Assembly (NCBI GenBank): GCA_910579685.1
Contig: CAJTVN010000026.1
Location: 1 to 56,476, forward strand
Origin: an uncultured Lachnospiraceae bacterium
GTDB taxonomy: Bacteria > Bacillota > Clostridia > Lachnospirales > Lachnospiraceae
Direction of reading: 5' to 3'
DNA length: 56,476 bases
Every line of letters starts with the position of its first letter. Position 1 is the stretch's first letter. A program made the translations under genes and the position numbers. This document shows, piece after piece, positions 41,412 through 50,570 of this stretch. The notes beneath the pieces were generated by a model, which saw nothing but the letters and a program-made list of their open reading frames with translations, had not been told where the DNA came from and did not search any database.

Positions 41412-42890
41412 ATGTTTAAATGCGAAGACTTATTAAGAGGACTGTCCTACGAATGCGTAAGAGGAAGCATGGACAAAAGAATAGAGGAAGTGGTGTACGA
41501 TTCCAGAAAGATTACAAGGGATTGTCTGTTTATCTGCATCTGCGGCTACAACGTGGATGGGCACGGTTTCGCCCTTGAGGCGGTGGAAAAGAAAGCCGCT
41601 GCCCTTGTGGTGCAGAAGGATGTGGAGATTCCGCCGCAGGCGGACGTGACGGTGATTAAGGTGGAGGATACCCGCTACGCCATGGCCCATATCGCAGCCG
41701 CCTACTTCGGGCATCCGGCGGATCAGATGAAGATTATCGGCATCACCGGAACCAAGGGCAAGACCACGACCACCTATCTTGTCAAATCCATCCTGGAAAA
41801 TGCGGGCTACAAGGTGGGGCTTGTGGGAACCATTGAGGAGATTATCGGGGAGAGGCATATTCCGGCAAACAATACCACTCCGGAATCTTTCCTCCTGCAG
41901 CAGTATTTCCGGCAGATGGCTGACGCGGGCTGCGAGATCGTGGTGATGGAGGTGGCTTCCCAGGGGCTGAAGCTTCACAGAACCCAGGGCTTTACCTTTG
42001 AGATTGGCATTTTCACCAATTTGGAGCCCGACCATATCGGACCCAATGAGCATGCGGATTTTGAGGAGTATATGGCCTGCAAGGGGCTTCTCTTTCGGCA
42101 GTGCCGTCACGGGATCGTGAACAGGGACGATGCGCATATGGAGAGCGTGGTTGCGGGACACACCTGTGACCTGGAGACCTACGGCTTTGATTCCCGCGCG
42201 GATCTGTATGCGGAGGATCTGAGGCTGATCAACAAACCCGGCGAGCTTGGCGTGGCATTCCGGGTAAAGGGAAAGATGAATTTTGAGGTGGAGGTTCCGG
42301 CCCCTGGGCGATTCAGCGTATACAATGCCTTGACGGCCATTGCGGTGTGCAATCATTTCCAGGTGGATGCCGCAAAAATACAGGAAGCGCTGCTTGGCGT
42401 CCATGTGAAGGGAAGGATCGAGATGGTGCCGGTATCCGATCAGTTTACGCTCCTGATCGATTACGCCCACAATGCCATGAGCCTGGAGAGCCTTCTGACA
42501 ACCCTGCGGGAATATGAGCCGGGCAGGCTGATCTGCCTCTTTGGCTGCGGGGGAAACCGTTCCAGGCTGCGGCGCTATGAGATGGGGGAGGTCAGCGGCA
42601 GGCTGGCGGATCTGACCATCATCACTTCCGACAATCCCCGGTTCGAGGAACCCCTTGACATCATACACGATATTGAGGAGGGAATGGAAAGGACTGAGGG
42701 GGAATTTGTGGAGATCTGCGACAGGAAGGAAGCCATCGCCTACGCCATTGACCAGGGCAGAAGCGGCGACATCATTGTCCTTGCCGGTAAAGGGCATGAA
42801 GACTATCAGGAGATAAAGGGCGTGAAATACCCCATGGATGAGAGAAACCTGATTGCGGATATACTGAAAGAGAGAAATGGCAGGAGCTGA
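41412..42890 (+). CDS. murE: UDP-MurNAc-tripeptide synthetase, meso-DAP type
   Basis: 492 residues with the Mur ligase order. The ATP-binding loop is GTKGKTTT (about 113-120), TTPES binds the UDP-substrate, DYAHNAMSLESL is in the C-terminal domain, and DNPR is at 407-410. DNPR is the mark of enzymes that add meso-diaminopimelate rather than lysine, so the cell wall is probably mDAP type. AGAGGAAAG lies before the ATG at 41412; the longer reading from 41340 has no site. The neighbouring genes are not other mur genes, which is common in Lachnospiraceae. Confidence 0.92.
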   Translation: MFKCEDLLRGLSYECVRGSMDKRIEEVVYDSRKITRDCLFICICGYNVDGHGFALEAVEKKAAALVVQKDVEIPPQADVTVIKVEDTRYAMAHIAAAYFGHPADQMKIIGITGTKGKTTTTYLVKSILENAGYKVGLVGTIEEIIGERHIPANNTTPESFLLQQYFRQMADAGCEIVVMEVASQGLKLHRTQGFTFEIGIFTNLEPDHIGPNEHADFEEYMACKGLLFRQCRHGIVNRDDAHMESVVAGHTCDLETYGFDSRADLYAEDLRLINKPGELGVAFRVKGKMNFEVEVPAPGRFSVYNALTAIAVCNHFQVDAAKIQEALLGVHVKGRIEMVPVSDQFTLLIDYAHNAMSLESLLTTLREYEPGRLICLFGCGGNRSRLRRYEMGEVSGRLADLTIITSDNPRFEEPLDIIHDIEEGMERTEGEFVEICDRKEAIAYAIDQGRSGDIIVLAGKGHEDYQEIKGVKYPMDERNLIADILKERNGRS

Positions 42891-42894
42891 CACA

Positions 42895-45123
42895 ATGGCG
42901 CAGGGCAGATATGCAAATATCATCATTGATATTTCCCATGAAAAAGTGGATAGGCCCTTTCAATATAAGATACCGGATTCCCTGGCGGGCATGTTGGAGA
43001 TCGGCATGTGCGTGACGGTGCCCTTTGGAATGGGGAGCCGCCTGCGCCAGGGATATGTGGTGGAGATAACGGACCAGGTTCAGTATCCTGCGGATAAGCT
43101 CAAGGAAGTGCACGCAATCGAAAAAAACGGCCCTTTTGCCGAACAGGATGCGGTCCGGCTGGCGGCGTGGATGAAGAGCACCTACGGCGCTACCATGATT
43201 GCGGCGCTGAAAACCGTGCTTCCGGTAAAAAAGGCCATGAAGCCCAGGCAGAAAAAAAAGATTCTGTGTCTTGCGGGCAGGGAAGAGCTCTTATCTCTCC
43301 TGGGGGAGGCGCAGAGGAAGAAGCAGCATGCGAAGGAGAGGGTTCTGTCCCAGCTGGTGAAGGAGCCGGAGCTTCCCTACGAGCTTTTGACCAAAAAGCT
43401 GAATGTTTCGCCCGCCGCACTTCGAAGCCTGGAGGAGCAGGGCGTGATCCGAATAGAGGCTGAGAGCTATTACAGGAATCCGGTGAAGATTGTATCCGAG
43501 AGGGAAGTGAGAAACTGTTTAAGTCCGGAGCAGGCCTTTATCCGGGATGAGATCTTGTCGGAATATGAACAGGGAGTTCGCAGGACTTATCTGATCCGGG
43601 GCATTACGGGAAGCGGCAAGACGGAGGTCTATCTCGCCCTGATTGAGGGGGTGCTTGCCAGGGGGAAGCAGTGCATCATGCTGATCCCGGAGATTGCCCT
43701 GACTTATCAGACGCTGCTTCGCTTTTACAAACGTTTCGGGGACAGGGTGTCGGTGATCAACTCCTCGCTCTCTGCGGGAGAGCGCTTCGACCAGTGCGAG
43801 AGAGCCAGAAAAGGGGAGATCGATGTGATCATCGGTCCCAGGTCCGCCCTGTTCGTGCCTTTTGAAAGGCTTGGGCTGATTGTTATGGATGAGGAGCATG
43901 AGGGCAGCTACAAAAGCGAGACCATGCCCCGTTACCATGCAAGGGAGACAGCCGAATTTCTGGCCGGGATGAAGGGCGCAAGCCTGGTTCTTGGCTCCGC
44001 AACCCCCTCTCTGGAGGCCTATCACAAGGCAAAGAGCGGCCGGTACCGCCTCTTTACGCTTGACAGGAGGCTTACAGGGGGAAGCCTTCCGGAGGTTCAC
44101 GTGGTGGATCTGAGGAGGGAGCTGAAAGAGGGAAACCGCTCCATTTTCAGCCGCAGGCTCCAGGACCTGATGGAGGAGAGACTGCACAGAGAGGAGCAGA
44201 TCATTCTCTTTTTGAACCGCAGAGGTTATGCGGGCTTTGTGTCCTGCCGCAGCTGCGGCTATGTGATGAAATGTCCGCACTGCGACGTATCCCTGTCCCA
44301 GCATATGGGCGGAAAGATGGTCTGCCACTATTGCGGTTATGAGACGGTGCAGCCAAAGAAATGCCCCGCCTGCGCCTCCCCCTATATTCTGGGGTTTAAG
44401 GCCGGGACTCAGCAGATCGAGGAGCAGCTTGGCAGGCGCTTTCCGGGTGCGAGAGTGCTTCGCATGGATGCGGACGTGACCCGGAAAAAGGACAGCTACG
44501 AGAAAATCCTCTCTTCCTTTTTTGACCGGGAGGCGGATATTCTGGTGGGAACCCAGATGATTGTGAAGGGACACGATTTCCCGGGAGTGACCCTGGTGGG
44601 AATCCTGGCGGCGGATCTATCCCTGAATGACAGCGACTACCGGTGTGCGGAGCGTACCTTTCAGCTGCTCACCCAGGCGGCGGGACGCGCAGGCCGAGGG
44701 GAGAGGCCCGGGGAAGTGGTGATCCAGACTTACCGCCCGGATCATTACAGCATTGTCCGGGCCAGGGCCCAGGATTACGAGGCTTTTTATGAGGAGGAGA
44801 TGGCCTACCGAGAGCTGGCCGGTTATCCGCCTGCCGCCCATATGCTTGCGATCCTCATTATGGCGGCACAGGAACGGGAGGGCGGCGTGACGGCTCAGGA
44901 GATCGCGACGTGTCTGAAGGAGGATAAGGAGCTTGCGGTAATCGGGCCATCCAAAGCTTCCATAGGAAAAATAAATGATATTTACCGTTTTGTGATATAC
45001 TGTAAGCAGGAGAGCTACGGTGCGCTGGTGGAAGCGAAGGACCGGATCGAGCGTTTTCTCGCATCCAATCCCGGAAGGGAGACGAACGTGCAGTTTGATT
45101 TTGACCCGATAGACAGATATTGA
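42895..45123 (+). CDS. priA: Primosomal protein N' (replication restart helicase PriA)
   Basis: 742 residues. N-terminal 3'-DNA-binding domain (YANIIIDISHEKVDRPFQYKIP), winged helix, then helicase lobe 1 with Walker A GITGSGKTE (about 236-244) and DEEH at 332-335. A zinc region has paired CxxC motifs (CRSCGYVMKCPHC, CHYCGYETVQPKKCPAC), and lobe 2 ends in TQAAGRAGRGERPGEV. It reloads the replisome at stalled forks. AGGAG 8 nt upstream supports the ATG at 42895. It starts 4 bp after murE. Confidence 0.95.
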   Translation: MAQGRYANIIIDISHEKVDRPFQYKIPDSLAGMLEIGMCVTVPFGMGSRLRQGYVVEITDQVQYPADKLKEVHAIEKNGPFAEQDAVRLAAWMKSTYGATMIAALKTVLPVKKAMKPRQKKKILCLAGREELLSLLGEAQRKKQHAKERVLSQLVKEPELPYELLTKKLNVSPAALRSLEEQGVIRIEAESYYRNPVKIVSEREVRNCLSPEQAFIRDEILSEYEQGVRRTYLIRGITGSGKTEVYLALIEGVLARGKQCIMLIPEIALTYQTLLRFYKRFGDRVSVINSSLSAGERFDQCERARKGEIDVIIGPRSALFVPFERLGLIVMDEEHEGSYKSETMPRYHARETAEFLAGMKGASLVLGSATPSLEAYHKAKSGRYRLFTLDRRLTGGSLPEVHVVDLRRELKEGNRSIFSRRLQDLMEERLHREEQIILFLNRRGYAGFVSCRSCGYVMKCPHCDVSLSQHMGGKMVCHYCGYETVQPKKCPACASPYILGFKAGTQQIEEQLGRRFPGARVLRMDADVTRKKDSYEKILSSFFDREADILVGTQMIVKGHDFPGVTLVGILAADLSLNDSDYRCAERTFQLLTQAAGRAGRGERPGEVVIQTYRPDHYSIVRARAQDYEAFYEEEMAYRELAGYPPAAHMLAILIMAAQEREGGVTAQEIATCLKEDKELAVIGPSKASIGKINDIYRFVIYCKQESYGALVEAKDRIERFLASNPGRETNVQFDFDPIDRY

Positions 45124-45142
45124 TAAAAGAAAGGAAATGGAT

Positions 45143-45616
45143 ATGGCGATCAGAAACATAAGAGAAATGGGAGACGCGGTGCTGAACAAAACCTGTAAGG
45201 AGGTAAAGGAGGTCACCGGAAGGACAAAAATGCTGATTCAGGATATGTTTGACACCATGTATGAGGCGCAGGGCGTGGGGCTTGCGGCTCCGCAGGTGGG
45301 AATTTTGAAGAGAATCACGGTGATCGACGTAACAGGGGAAGATCCCATCCTTCTGATCAACCCGGTTATCCTGGAAACCAGCGGGGAGCAGACCGGAAAT
45401 GAGGGGTGCCTGAGCGTGCCGGGAAAAACCGGCGTGGTGACAAGGCCCAACTATGTGAAGGTAAGGGCCTATGATGAGAACTTAAGGCCCTTTGAGATCG
45501 AGGGGACGGAGCTTCTTGCGAGAGCCTTCTGTCATGAGATCGAGCATCTGGACGGACACCTTTACGTGGAAAAGGTGGAGGGAGAGCTGATGGACGTGGA
45601 GGATGCGGAGGAATAG
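45143..45616 (+). CDS. def: Peptide deformylase
   Basis: 157 residues with all three deformylase motifs: GVGLAAPQVG, EGCLSVPG and HEIEHLDGH (metal ligands Cys and two His). It removes the formyl group from new proteins. The ATG at 45143 has AAAGGAA about 7 nt upstream; the ATG at 45137 would be too close. It overlaps or nearly touches fmt, which makes the formyl-Met-tRNA it acts after. Confidence 0.95.
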   Translation: MAIRNIREMGDAVLNKTCKEVKEVTGRTKMLIQDMFDTMYEAQGVGLAAPQVGILKRITVIDVTGEDPILLINPVILETSGEQTGNEGCLSVPGKTGVVTRPNYVKVRAYDENLRPFEIEGTELLARAFCHEIEHLDGHLYVEKVEGELMDVEDAEE

Positions 45617-45629
45617 GAGGAGAGGATCT

Positions 45630-46571
45630 ATGAAGATTGTTTATATGGGAACTCCGGATTTTGCGGTCGCACCGCTTCTTGCCCTCATGAAGGCCGGACA
45701 CAAGATCCTTGCGGTTGTAACGCAGCCGGATAAGCAGAAGGGCCGGGGAAAGGAGCTGCAGATGCCTCCTGTGAAGGAGTGCGCCGTATCCTGCGGAATT
45801 CCGGTTCTCCAGCCGGTAAAGATCCGGGAGAGGGAATCGGTGGAACAGCTTCGTCAATATCCTGCGGATGTTTTCGTGATTGCGGCCTTCGGCCAGCTTC
45901 TGACCCAGGAAATTCTGGATATGCCAAAATACGGCTGCATTAACATCCATGCCTCTCTTCTTCCCGACTACCGGGGAGCCGCACCCATTCAGTGGGCGGT
46001 GATAAACGGGGAGAAGAAGGCGGGCGTTACCATTATGCAGATGGAAAAAGGGCTGGACACCGGGGATATGCTCCTGAAACGGGAAGTGGAAATGGACGAA
46101 AAGGAGACCGGCGGGAGCCTCCACGACAAGCTGATGGATCTGGGCGCAGAGCTCATCGTGGAAGTCCTCCCGCTTCTGGAACAGGGGAAAATTATTCCGC
46201 AAAAGCAGGGAGAATGCTCTTTTTACGCAAAGCGCCTTTCCAAGGCCATGGGCCTTATCGACTGGAATAAGGAGGCCGTTTCCATTGAACGGCTGATCCG
46301 GGGACTGAACCCCTGGCCAAGCGCTTACGCCTTTTATAAGGGAAAGGTGTTGAAAATATGGGAGGCGGATGTGGAGACGGCGGATATACCCAAAGAAAAG
46401 CAGAGCCCGCCCGGAACCGTGGTCTGTGTGGAGAAGGATTCCTTTGTGGTGCAGACGGGAAAAGACGCGCTGAGGATCCGCAGTCTGCAGCTGGAAGGGA
46501 AAAAGAAAGTGACGGCCAGGGATTTTATGCTGGGCTATGAGGTTAGCTGCGGGATGCGGCTTGGCCAGTGA
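45630..46571 (+). CDS. fmt: Methionyl-tRNA formyltransferase
   Basis: 313 residues. MKIVYMGTPDFAVAPLLAL opens the formyltransferase fold. INIHASLLPDYRGAAPIQWAVINGE holds the catalytic Asn-His and the SLLP loop, and the C-terminal OB domain begins near LIRGLNPWPSAYAFY. It formylates initiator Met-tRNA using 10-formyl-tetrahydrofolate. AGGAGGAGAGG overlaps the def stop region and gives the ATG at 45630. Confidence 0.95.
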   Translation: MKIVYMGTPDFAVAPLLALMKAGHKILAVVTQPDKQKGRGKELQMPPVKECAVSCGIPVLQPVKIRERESVEQLRQYPADVFVIAAFGQLLTQEILDMPKYGCINIHASLLPDYRGAAPIQWAVINGEKKAGVTIMQMEKGLDTGDMLLKREVEMDEKETGGSLHDKLMDLGAELIVEVLPLLEQGKIIPQKQGECSFYAKRLSKAMGLIDWNKEAVSIERLIRGLNPWPSAYAFYKGKVLKIWEADVETADIPKEKQSPPGTVVCVEKDSFVVQTGKDALRIRSLQLEGKKKVTARDFMLGYEVSCGMRLGQ

Positions 46572-46593
46572 ATCGTGTGAAGGAGAGAGCGAT

Positions 46594-47316
46594 ATGTACG
46601 GATACTATTTTGACCCGACTTACCTTTTAGTTCTTGTAGGAGCGCTGCTGTGCATGTGGGCAAGCTCGAGAGTGAATTCCACCTACCGTAAATATGCGCG
46701 CGTCAGGTGCCGTAACGGAATGACGGGCGCCCAGGCGGCGGAGAGGATTCTGCAGATGTCCGGAATACGGGACGTGCAGATCCAGCATGTTTCGGGAGAT
46801 CTGACGGATCATTATGACCCGGGGGCTAAGGTTCTGCGGCTTTCCGATTCGGTTTACGGCTCAAGATCCGTGGCAGCCATCGGGGTGGCCGCCCATGAAT
46901 GCGGTCATGCCGTACAGCATCAGAAGGGATATCTTCCCCTGAAAATCCGTTCGGTTCTTGTTCCGGCCGCCAATATCGGTTCCAGGCTTGGACTGCCCCT
47001 TGTTATCCTGGGGATTGTCCTTGGACTGGAATTCAGTCTTCCGGGGGGCGGAAGCTTTTCCCTTGCCCAGATCGGTATCTGGGTTTTCACCTTTGCGGTT
47101 CTGTTTCAGATAGTGACGCTTCCCGTGGAATTTAACGCTTCCGCAAGAGCGCTCCGCATGCTCGGTGATTACGGAATCATGGGTACGGACGAGGTGGATG
47201 ACTGCAAGCGGGTTCTTGGCGCTGCGGCACTGACTTATGTGGCGGCGGCAGCCTCTGCGATTTTGCAGCTCCTTCGTCTCCTGCTTCTTGCAGGAAGGCG
47301 CAGAAGCGATGACTAG
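46594..47316 (+). CDS. Zinc-dependent membrane peptidase, YugP family
   Basis: 240 residues: one N-terminal helix, a metallopeptidase motif HECGH (101-105) in AAHECGHAVQHQKGYLPLK, then three further membrane helices. This is the YugP/DUF2268-like neutral zinc metallopeptidase family conserved beside fmt and rsmB in clostridia. Substrates are unknown. GAAGGAGAG before the ATG at 46594 fixes the start. Confidence 0.88.
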   Translation: MYGYYFDPTYLLVLVGALLCMWASSRVNSTYRKYARVRCRNGMTGAQAAERILQMSGIRDVQIQHVSGDLTDHYDPGAKVLRLSDSVYGSRSVAAIGVAAHECGHAVQHQKGYLPLKIRSVLVPAANIGSRLGLPLVILGIVLGLEFSLPGGGSFSLAQIGIWVFTFAVLFQIVTLPVEFNASARALRMLGDYGIMGTDEVDDCKRVLGAAALTYVAAAASAILQLLRLLLLAGRRRSDD

Positions 47317-47378
47317 ACCCAAAGGTTGGGTTTCTGACTGCTGCGGTGTGGGGATCTGCGGCGGATGAGGGCATAGAT

Positions 47379-48767
47379 TTGGAAAATGTAAGAGAGCTTG
47401 CAGTGGATATGCTGCTTGAAATAACCGGGAAGGGAAGCTACAGCCACCTTGTGATCCGGGACGTGCTGGATAAATACGATTATATGGAGGCAAGAGACAA
47501 GGCCTTTTTAAAGCGGCTTACGGAGGGAACTCTGGAGAGAATGATTCAGATTGACTATATTCTGGATCAGTTTTCCAAGGTTCCTGTTTCCAAAATGAAG
47601 CCTTTTATACGAAATCTGCTGCGGCTTGGTGTTTACCAGCTTTTCTTTATGGATTCCGTACCGGACAGCGCCGTCTGCAACGAGGCGGTGAAGCTGGCCG
47701 CAAAGAGGGGATTCCGTTCTCTGGGCGGTTTTGTCAACGGTCTGCTTCGCAATATAGCCAGAAACAAAGAGAGCGTCTCCTGGCCCGTCCGGGAAGCGGA
47801 TTTGGCGCTCTGGCTGTCCGTAACCTATTCCATGCCCCGATATCTGGTGGAAAAATTTCTGAGCGAGCGGGGGCGGGAACAGACACGGAAAATGCTGGAG
47901 AGCTTCCTGATCCCCGTTCCCGTGACAATACGGGTAAAAGAGACGTTGGAACCTCGTGAGTACGAGAAGCTGCTTGCAGGGCTTGCGAAGGCCGGGGTGG
48001 TTCTGACCCCTCACCCCTATCATGCGGCGGCCTTTACGCTGGTGGGAGCAGAGGGGGTGCGGAGCCTTCCGGGCTTTGAGGAAGGGCTTTTTACCGTGCA
48101 GGACGTGAGCAGCATGCTGGTGTGCGAGGCGGCGGATATCCGTCCGGGAGACCGGGTGATCGACGTGTGCGCATCTCCCGGGGGGAAAGCCCTTCATGCG
48201 GCAGAAAAGGCAGGCGATGAAGGGTTTGTATCGGCGAGGGACGTGACAGAGTATAAAGCGGGACTGATACGGGATAATAGTAGAAGAATGGGGCTTCTCA
48301 ACGTGGAAGTGCTGGTGTGGGACGCTGCCAGGCTGCGGAGTGCGGATATTGAAAGCGCAGACGCGGTTCTTGCGGACCTTCCCTGTTCGGGGCTGGGAGT
48401 GATTGGGAAAAAGAAGGATATCAAATACCATGCATCCCCGGAAGGGTTTGCGCAGCTGATCGGGCTTCAGCGCAAAATTCTTGGTACCGTCTGGCGGTAT
48501 GTGAAGCCGGGAGGCGTCCTGCTCTACAGTACCTGTACGATAAACCCTAAGGAGAATGAGGAGAATGTGGCATGGTTTCTGGAGAGATATCCCTTTGAAC
48601 TGGAAAGCCTTTCTCCTTTTCTGCCAGGGGAGCTTTCTGCGGACGGTGAAAGCGGAATGCTGCAGCTCATTCCCGGAACTCACAGGGCAGACGGATTTTT
48701 TATCGCAAGGCTTCGGAGAAAGAAGGAGCCCTGCGGCGGACAGGGGAGTGCGTATGACAGATATTAA
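47379..48767 (+). CDS. rsmB: 16S rRNA (cytosine-967-C5)-methyltransferase
   Basis: About 462 residues: N-terminal NusB-like RNA-binding domain (RELAVDMLLEITGKGSYSHLVIRDVL), then a SAM methyltransferase with VIDVCASPGGKALHAAE (motif I), DLPCSGLGVIGKKKDIKYH (motif IV, PC Cys) and LYSTCTINPKENEENV (motif VI, TC nucleophile). The start is uncertain: TTG at 47379 follows GAGGG at good spacing, while the GTG at 47346 has no site. It overlaps rlmN by 14 bp. Confidence 0.92.
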   Translation: MENVRELAVDMLLEITGKGSYSHLVIRDVLDKYDYMEARDKAFLKRLTEGTLERMIQIDYILDQFSKVPVSKMKPFIRNLLRLGVYQLFFMDSVPDSAVCNEAVKLAAKRGFRSLGGFVNGLLRNIARNKESVSWPVREADLALWLSVTYSMPRYLVEKFLSERGREQTRKMLESFLIPVPVTIRVKETLEPREYEKLLAGLAKAGVVLTPHPYHAAAFTLVGAEGVRSLPGFEEGLFTVQDVSSMLVCEAADIRPGDRVIDVCASPGGKALHAAEKAGDEGFVSARDVTEYKAGLIRDNSRRMGLLNVEVLVWDAARLRSADIESADAVLADLPCSGLGVIGKKKDIKYHASPEGFAQLIGLQRKILGTVWRYVKPGGVLLYSTCTINPKENEENVAWFLERYPFELESLSPFLPGELSADGESGMLQLIPGTHRADGFFIARLRRKKEPCGGQGSAYDRY

Positions 48768-49791
48768 GTCGATGACAGAGGATGAGCTGAAAATAGATAT
48801 GGTGAGACAGGGGGAGAAGTCTTTCCGGGCAGCGCAGCTCTATGAATGGATGCACAAAAAGCTTGCCAGGGGTTTTGAGGAGATGACAAATCTTCCTGCC
48901 TCATTGAGAGAAAAGCTGAGAGAGACATATGAATATACGGCGCTGGGAGCTGTGAGAGTCCAGGAATCGGCGGTTGACGGAACGAGAAAATACCTGTTCG
49001 AGCTTGCGGACGGCAACCTGGTGGAAAGCGTGTGGATGAGGTATAAGCACGGGAACAGTGTCTGTATCTCGTCTCAGGCGGGCTGCCGCATGGGGTGTGC
49101 TTTCTGCGCCTCCGCACTGGACGGCCTTGCCAGGAATCTCACCCCCTCCGAGATGCTGGATCAGATTTATTCCATCACGCTGCTTACCGGAGAGAGAGTG
49201 AGTAACGTGGTGGTCATGGGAACCGGGGAGCCGCTGGACAATTATGACAATCTTCTTCGTTTTATCCGGCTGCTTACGGAGGAAAACGGATTACATATCA
49301 GCCAGAGAAGCGTCACGGTCTCCACCTGCGGGCTCGTGCCCGAAATGAAGCGGCTGGCTGGTGAGAAGCTGCAGATCACTCTGGCGCTCTCCCTGCATGC
49401 GGCCACGGACGCAAAGCGCAGAAAGCTCATGCCGATTGCGAACAAATATTCCGTCAGGGAGCTGATGGAGGCCTGCCGGTATTATTTTGAGACCACAGGC
49501 AGAAGAGTCACCTTTGAGTACTCTCTGGTGGGGGGAGTCAACGATACCATGGAGGATGCGGGGGAGCTGATCCGGCTTTTGAAACCCATGAACGGCCATG
49601 TGAATCTGATTCCGGTAAACCCCATAAAAGAGCGAAGTTTTGTGCGTTCTGAGAGGGAAGTCATTATAAAGTACAAAAATAAACTTGAAAAAAATGGAAT
49701 AAATGTTACTATAAGAAGGGAAATGGGAAGAGATATTGATGGTGCCTGTGGGCAACTTAGGCGTAGACAGAAAGAACAGTCGCTGCAATAG
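48754..49791 (+). CDS. rlmN: 23S rRNA (adenine-2503-C2)-methyltransferase (dual-specificity RlmN)
   Basis: 345 residues. Radical SAM motif Cys111-x3-Cys115-x2-Cys118 (CRMGCAFC), VVMGTGEPLDNYDN, SLHAATDAKRRKLMPIAN, and a late Cys (DIDGACGQLR), the residue that forms the protein-RNA intermediate. It methylates A2503 of 23S rRNA and A37 of some tRNAs. The ATG at 48754 lies inside the end of rsmB with GGGGAG upstream. Confidence 0.95.
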   Translation: MTDIKSMTEDELKIDMVRQGEKSFRAAQLYEWMHKKLARGFEEMTNLPASLREKLRETYEYTALGAVRVQESAVDGTRKYLFELADGNLVESVWMRYKHGNSVCISSQAGCRMGCAFCASALDGLARNLTPSEMLDQIYSITLLTGERVSNVVVMGTGEPLDNYDNLLRFIRLLTEENGLHISQRSVTVSTCGLVPEMKRLAGEKLQITLALSLHAATDAKRRKLMPIANKYSVRELMEACRYYFETTGRRVTFEYSLVGGVNDTMEDAGELIRLLKPMNGHVNLIPVNPIKERSFVRSEREVIIKYKNKLEKNGINVTIRREMGRDIDGACGQLRRRQKEQSLQ

Positions 49792-49803
49792 GAGGTAGGA
49801 AAA

Positions 49804-50541
49804 GTGATAAAATCCTTTTCTGCAACAGATATCGGAAAAAAGAGACAACTGAATCAGGACTTTGTATATACGTCGGATGAGCCGGTAGGAAATCTTCCCA
49901 ATGTCTATATTGTTGCGGATGGAATGGGGGGACACAACGCAGGGGATTATGCCTCAAAGTGCACGGTGGAAACCGTGGTGAGGGAAATCCGTGGATGCTT
50001 TGAGAAGAGCCCGATCCGTATTTTGAGCAAAGCCATACGGGTGGCGAACGACCAGATCCGGCAGAGGGCAAGAGAGGACAGGAGCCTGTACGGCATGGGA
50101 ACCACGATCGTGGCGGCAGCCTGTCTCGGAAAATATCTGCAGGTCGCCAACGTGGGGGACAGCAGGCTTTATATTGTAGGAGATGAGATCCGCCAGATCA
50201 CCAGGGATCATTCCCTCGTGGAGGAGATGGTTCGTATGGGGGGACTCGGCAGGGAGGAAGCAAGAAATCATCCGGATAAGAATATCATTACCAGAGCCAT
50301 TGGCGCAAGGGATACTATAGAGATTGATTTTTTCCATGAGGAGTTAAAGAGCGGGGACATCGTGCTGATGTGCTCGGACGGCCTTACGAATATGCTGGAG
50401 GATGAGGAGATCAAAAGCATTCTGCAGGGAGAGGGCGCCATGGAAGAGAAGGTGAAACGGCTGATCGGGGCGGCAAATGAAAACGGCGGCAAGGACAACA
50501 TTACCGTGATTCTGGTGGACGCATTTGCGAAAGAAGGCTGA
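49804..50541 (+). CDS. prpC: PP2C-type Ser/Thr protein phosphatase (Stp/PrpC)
   Basis: 245 residues with PPM motifs: VADGMGGHNAGDYAS (metal Asp), GMGTTIVAA, VGDSRLYIV, SDGLTNMLEDEEI and GGKDNITVILV. It removes phosphates placed by the PASTA kinase encoded next. The GTG start at 49804 follows GGAGGTAGG. Its stop touches the upstream-most possible kinase start. Confidence 0.93.
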   Translation: MIKSFSATDIGKKRQLNQDFVYTSDEPVGNLPNVYIVADGMGGHNAGDYASKCTVETVVREIRGCFEKSPIRILSKAIRVANDQIRQRAREDRSLYGMGTTIVAAACLGKYLQVANVGDSRLYIVGDEIRQITRDHSLVEEMVRMGGLGREEARNHPDKNIITRAIGARDTIEIDFFHEELKSGDIVLMCSDGLTNMLEDEEIKSILQGEGAMEEKVKRLIGAANENGGKDNITVILVDAFAKEG

Positions 50542-50570
50542 TGGACTTTGAAAGGAGCAAGTTTATTAAC